NCBI GenBank assembly: GCA_015057615.1
Contig: SVEA01000026.1
Span: 1 to 35,279, forward strand
DNA: 35,279 bases
Reading direction: 5' to 3'
From: Lachnospiraceae bacterium
GTDB lineage: Bacteria > Bacillota > Clostridia > Lachnospirales > Lachnospiraceae
Positions 31,899-35,279 of this stretch are shown here, piece by piece. Both the position numbers and the translations under genes were made by a program. Below the pieces are notes generated by a model, which worked only from the letters and a program-made list of their open reading frames with translations, did not search any database and was not told the DNA's origin. The stretch's first letter is position 1. The number at the start of each line of letters is the position of its first letter.

Positions 31899-32618
31899 AT
31901 GGAACAACAATTTACAGTGCAGACAAAAGGTCTGTGTAAAGAATTTGACAAAAAGGCGGTACTAAGCCGTCTTGAAATCAATGTTAAACAAGGTGAAATC
32001 TACGGTATTCTTGGAGCAAATGGAGCAGGCAAAACTACGCTTTTAAAGCTTATCGCCGGATTACTTGAGCCAACAGAGGGCGGTACCTATGTCCTTGGAA
32101 AAAACTCTTGGCAGGATAGAAATGTGGTGCTTGATAGTATTGGCAGTTTGATCGAAGTGCCAACATTTTATGAACATCTCTCAGCATACGAAAATCTGTC
32201 TATCCATCTCGCCTATATGGGCACAAGTGCTGATATAAAAAAGACTCTTGAACGGGTCGGTCTTGGTGATGTGGGCAATAAGCCTATATCAAAATTTTCA
32301 CTCGGTATGCGTCAGCGACTCGGTATCGCAAGAAGCTTTATTCATAACCCAAAGGTGTTGCTGCTTGATGAGCCGATTAACGGTCTTGATCCTGTGTCAA
32401 TCAGGGAAATGCGTGAGTTATTTATCTCGCTTAAAAAAGAAAAAGTGACTATTTTAATGTCAAGCCATATTTTAAGCGAGGTTGAACAAACGGCAGACCG
32501 GGTTGCAGTCATTGCAAATGGCAGATTGATGCTTGAAGCCGCTATGAGCGAGCTGAAAGCGGAGCACCAAAGCAATGTAGAAGATTACTTAATTACAAAG
32601 ATGAGCGGAGGAAGATAA
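31899..32618 (+). CDS. ABC transporter ATPase, bacitracin/lantibiotic-resistance type
   Basis: The product is 239 residues. It powers the transporter formed with the next gene. Motifs: GANGAGKTTLLKLIAG (Walker A), FSLGMRQRLGIARS (signature), VLLLDEPINGLD (Walker B) and MSSHILSEVEQ (switch His). The sequence fits the BcrA/LanF-like group that exports or gives protection from peptide antibiotics. ATG 31899 follows TAAGGAGGTTTTA. It ends 2 bases before the permease start, a tight operon. Substrate is unknown. Confidence 0.88.
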   Translation: MEQQFTVQTKGLCKEFDKKAVLSRLEINVKQGEIYGILGANGAGKTTLLKLIAGLLEPTEGGTYVLGKNSWQDRNVVLDSIGSLIEVPTFYEHLSAYENLSIHLAYMGTSADIKKTLERVGLGDVGNKPISKFSLGMRQRLGIARSFIHNPKVLLLDEPINGLDPVSIREMRELFISLKKEKVTILMSSHILSEVEQTADRVAVIANGRLMLEAAMSELKAEHQSNVEDYLITKMSGGR

Positions 32619-32620
32619 TC

Positions 32621-33352
32621 ATGATAAAACTTATTAAATTGGAGCTTGTCAAAAATAAACTCAGTGCGTACCTGTTAGCATCTTTGTGTATCTTGATTTT
32701 TGGGATTGGTTTTTGCTTTATGACAGCTTTTATTCCACAACTAGACAACTTGAACGGAGCTATACCACCCTCTGTAAACGTAACCTTGTTTTATGATTGG
32801 AGTAATTTTATTTCAATCATTTCAGTGTTATTTGCTGCAGCGTTTAGTGTTTTATCTGCTGTTATGCACACGAAGTTTACCGTAGATGAATATACAGGCA
32901 AAAAAGCAATTCTACTATTTTCCTATCCTCAGAGTAAAAGCAAGATACTCTTTGCAAAATGTGTACTTGTATTCTTCTTTACAATTATTGGAGCTGTGGT
33001 GTGCAATATAGCAGCTGTCGGAATTTTTGCGGTGTGTTCAAACGCATTCAATATTATGATACAGCCTTTTAATGCTACGATGATACCCGATTTACTTGCC
33101 AAATCAGGCATTTCAGCATTACTTGCTGCATCGGCTGGTATTATTTCTATGCGTGTGGGATTTTGGAAAAAATCACTTGTGGCTACGGTGGTTACATCAT
33201 TTTTGCTAATTGCACCCTTTGGAAATATTATTTCACTTTTTCCGGAGCACTCCATTGAAGTTCACTTGATTGGAATGGGCATTTTATTGGCTATGGGACT
33301 GCTGATTTTTATAGAGCTGCTATCTAAGGTGAACAAAATGGAGGCACTGTAA
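32621..33352 (+). CDS. ABC transporter permease, ABC-2 type
   Basis: The product is 243 residues with about six hydrophobic segments: 18-38, 58-82, 108-138, 160-182, 188-208 and 215-237. It begins MIKLIKLELVKNKLSAYLLA, common for small LanE/LanG- or BcrB-like permeases. It sits in the membrane with the ATPase from the preceding gene. ATG 32621 follows GGAGGAAGATAATC, inside the end of the ATPase gene. The MFS gene starts right after its stop. Confidence 0.85.
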   Translation: MIKLIKLELVKNKLSAYLLASLCILIFGIGFCFMTAFIPQLDNLNGAIPPSVNVTLFYDWSNFISIISVLFAAAFSVLSAVMHTKFTVDEYTGKKAILLFSYPQSKSKILFAKCVLVFFFTIIGAVVCNIAAVGIFAVCSNAFNIMIQPFNATMIPDLLAKSGISALLAASAGIISMRVGFWKKSLVATVVTSFLLIAPFGNIISLFPEHSIEVHLIGMGILLAMGLLIFIELLSKVNKMEAL

Positions 33353-33353
33353 T

Positions 33354-34586
33354 ATGGAAAACAAAAGACTGTTCCACAAGAACTTTACTTTGGTGGTAAT
33401 CGGTCAAATTATTTCACTGTTTGGTAATGGCATTATACGATTTGCGTTGCCTCTGCATCTCTTGAACCAAACAGGATCGGCTACCCTTTTTGGAATTGTC
33501 ACCGCACTGTCTTTTTTACCTATGATCCTGCTTACCCCCATAGGCGGCATTATTGCAGACAGGATGAATAAGCGAAATATCATGGTAACCCTTGATTTTT
33601 TAACCGCCGGCTTAATGGCTGTATTCTTTTTGCTGCTCGGAAAAGTGGATCTGGTTGCCCTGCTCATTGCTACTCTGATGCTGCTTTATGGCATACAGGG
33701 TGCCTATCAGCCAGCGGTGCAAGCTAGTATGCCGCTTTTGCATGGCAAGGAAAATCTGCTGGCTGCAAATGCGATTATTAATCAAGTAAACTCACTTGCC
33801 GGATTGTTAGCCCCTATTTTGGGCGGTATATTGTTCGGACTATGGGGACTTACTCCAATTATTTTGGTTGGCGGTGGTTGCTTTTTGATTTCTGCAGTGA
33901 TGGAAATTTTTATCACCATTCCTCACACGAAAGAGAAAGATAAACAAGGTATTTTTAAAATTGTGAGGCAGGATTTTTCCGAAAGCTTTTCATTTATGCG
34001 TAAGGATAAGCCTGTTATCTTAAAAAGCATCGGTATCATCTGTGCGTTTAATCTGTTTTTAAGCGCTATGCTCCTTGTGTCTATGCCTGTGCTTATCACG
34101 CAAACACTTGGTATGTCCGATCAGCTATATGGATATTCTCAAGGAGCGCTTGCCGCGGGAGGGGTTTTTGGAGGCATATTTGTAAGTGCTTTTGGAAAAA
34201 AGCTGAATATCAAAAAGTTGTATATATTATTGCTGACTACCGCTGTATTACTTTTACCGATGGCTGTTTCTCTGTGGTTGGGACTATCCCCTTTTGTAAG
34301 TTACTTGGTTATTAGCACAAGCTGTTTCTTACTGATGAGTGTTGCAACAATGGTGACTGTTCAAATGCTCACTTTCATTCAAGGGGAAACTCCCACACAG
34401 CTGATAGGAAAGGTGGTAGCTTGCGTTATGGCGCTTGCTATGTGCGCCCAGCCGCTCGGGCAGGCTATGTATGGTTATTTGTTTGACGCTTTTAAGGACA
34501 TACCGTACATAGTTATCTTTGGTGCGGCGTTCCTATCCGGAGCGATTGCGTTACTGTCTAAAAAAGTTTTTCAAAATATAAATTGA
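33354..34586 (+). CDS. MFS exporter, macrolide-efflux (MefA)-like
   Basis: The product is 410 residues with about twelve membrane segments. The first half is of the drug-efflux MFS type related to Mef proteins: FTLVVIGQIISLFGNGIIRF, LLNQTGSATLFG, then FLPMILLTPIGGIIADRMNK, where the A-type loop GGIIADRMNKR is seen. ATG 33354 follows TGGAGGCACTGTAAT. It is the last gene after tetR, ATPase and permease, so the operon carries two different exporters. A MITE-like element starts directly after its stop. Drug specificity cannot be told. Confidence 0.87.
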   Translation: MENKRLFHKNFTLVVIGQIISLFGNGIIRFALPLHLLNQTGSATLFGIVTALSFLPMILLTPIGGIIADRMNKRNIMVTLDFLTAGLMAVFFLLLGKVDLVALLIATLMLLYGIQGAYQPAVQASMPLLHGKENLLAANAIINQVNSLAGLLAPILGGILFGLWGLTPIILVGGGCFLISAVMEIFITIPHTKEKDKQGIFKIVRQDFSESFSFMRKDKPVILKSIGIICAFNLFLSAMLLVSMPVLITQTLGMSDQLYGYSQGALAAGGVFGGIFVSAFGKKLNIKKLYILLLTTAVLLLPMAVSLWLGLSPFVSYLVISTSCFLLMSVATMVTVQMLTFIQGETPTQLIGKVVACVMALAMCAQPLGQAMYGYLFDAFKDIPYIVIFGAAFLSGAIALLSKKVFQNIN

Positions 34587-34587
34587 T

Positions 34588-34858
34588 TTAAGTGTCAATA
34601 GCCAATTTATAAAACCAACTTCATCAATTTGCACAATTTATGCATTGATAAGTAATAGGAATATATTTTATTCGCAACACGCAGTTCCGCCAAGTATTGC
34701 AGAAAACTCAATACTTGGATTGAAGTACGTAATGGTACATAAGACCACAAAATACGTGGGTCTAAGTACCAGCGACTTCAAACAGTTGCGTATTATAATA
34801 TTGTTTCCTATTACTTAAGTATTCCATTGATTTGTTAGGATAGCTTTTGACACTCAAA
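34588..34858 (+). repeat. Full-length MITE-like element (copy 9)
   Basis: About 271 bp. Inverted ends TTAAGTGTCAATAGCCAATT and GGATAGCTTTTGACACTCAA lead into arms with AATTTGCACAATTTATGC, AAGTAATAGG and CCTATTACTT. The centre holds GGTACATAAGACCAC..GTGGGTCTAAGTACC (34734-34770) and CCAAGTATT / AATACTTGG (34690-34718). It matches the element at 6257-6540 in the opposite direction. Confidence 0.88.
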
Positions 34859-34876
34859 TCATAAGTTAGCTATACT
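34847..34876 (+). promoter_or_regulatory. Promoter formed at the end of the MITE-like element
   Basis: TTGACA (34847-34852) belongs to the right inverted end of the element. TATACT (34871-34876) lies 18 bases on in the flanking DNA. Together they make a plausible outward promoter. Confidence 0.55.
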
Positions 34877-34879
34877 TGA

Positions 34880-35105
34880 GAATTGAAAGAGAAGTGAGCA
34901 TGGATAAATCAGAATGGTTATTGGTCCTGTTGTAAGAATAAAATAATTGAATATGTCAGGTATCAAAGACCCAGACGCTAAGACGAGAGCGGATAATTTA
35001 TGAGAGCACACCTCATCGATTATTGGCTCATTCTTTATGATAACTATGTGATATTGATATGCGATTGCTTACACTTTTAAAACAGCGCCTTGGCGCTGTT
35101 TTTTT
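34880..35105 (+). ncRNA. Candidate structured small RNA
   Basis: Lies between the promoter at 34847 and a terminator at 35079. AGTGAGC (about 34892) can pair with GCTCATT (about 35029), and CGCT / AGCG pairs inside. Two tiny frames (MDKSEWLLVLL at 34900 and MSGIKDPDAKTRADNL at 34955) are present, the first behind AGAGAAGTGAGC. No known RNA class is recognised. Confidence 0.35.
35079..35105 (+). terminator. Rho-independent terminator
   Basis: AACAGCGCC-TT-GGCGCTGTT followed by a T run. No protein gene ends before it. Confidence 0.88.
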
Positions 35106-35168
35106 AGGGAACATGTAATTAATGTAGCATAGTAGACTTTTATAACTCAAACTTTGTTGTTAATTAGT

Positions 35169-35230
35169 GTCTGCTGAGCAGACCTAAAGTTATTGATTTT
35201 ACTGACTTTTGCGGCGTTTTGTGGTAAAAT
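35169..35230 (+). promoter_or_regulatory. Hairpin and promoter near the window end
   Basis: Hairpin GTCTGC-TGA-GCAGAC (35169-35183) is followed by CTGACT (35202-35207), 17 bases and TAAAAT (35225-35230). It probably starts a transcript that leaves the window. Confidence 0.45.
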
Positions 35231-35279
35231 AATAGCAAGGAATTTAAAGAATTTGAATCTTTTTCTTGCAGTTATGATG

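Noticed and set aside
34880..35105. Assignment of this RNA to 6S RNA or a known riboswitch
   Set aside because: I could not match the conserved sequence of any class by eye, so it is left as an unassigned candidate.

Overview
The window reads as ordinary chromosome of an anaerobic, low-to-mid GC Firmicute, most likely a Lachnospiraceae-type Clostridium relative. Support is indirect: strong AGGAGG ribosome sites, TTGACA/TATAAT promoters, a T-box leader, a rubrerythrin, and lysine 2,3-aminomutase and MATE genes. The genus is inference. I see no rRNA, tRNA, CRISPR, prophage or transposase gene.

Layout. 1-480: 3' end of a uridine-kinase-type gene. 646-1775: small genes. 1947-4668: strong promoter, T-box leader and a divergent MetRS-like gene. 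4836-7577 (minus): ddl then murF, split by a MITE-like element. 8159-8888: two small unknown genes. 9181-12813: MATE exporter, rubrerythrin, ribosomal protein L25. 13049-15694: promoter, roughly 400-nt repetitive leader, a Ddl-like ATP-grasp ligase and a lysine-type 2,3-aminomutase. 16075-17121: lipoprotein. 17244-20012 (minus): receiver-kinase plus HDOD response regulator. 20661-23579: ArsR regulator and a four-domain sulfur-handling flavoprotein. 24053-26907: coiled-coil protein plus FtsE and FtsX. 27187-29135: threonine aldolase and AlkA. 29184-29438: relic of alaS. 29581-30990 (minus): GNAT, and a PadR/DUF1048 pair with a frameshift. 31168-34586: TetR, ABC ATPase, permease and MFS exporter. 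34588-35279: MITE-like element, a possible small RNA and a promoter leaving the window.

The most unusual content is between the genes. Three repeat systems recur. (1) MITE-like inverted repeats whose ends read roughly GTGTCAAAAGCC, nine copies from about 30 to 285 bp. (2) A roughly 150-bp multi-hairpin unit fused to rho-independent terminators, four copies, with compensatory base changes between two copies. (3) Leader cassettes made of hairpins ending in GAAATGAGGTTA plus a start codon. They sit directly upstream of unrelated genes and are tandemly amplified (94/93/93 bp) before the ATP-grasp gene. FtsE has a related-looking 42-bp in-frame duplication at its start.

Gene partnerships worth attention are the ATP-grasp ligase with the aminomutase (possible beta-lysine ligation), the FtsEX set with a PcsB-like coiled coil lacking a hydrolase domain, and a T-box whose discriminator-pairing base does not fit tRNA-Met although the next gene is MetRS-like.
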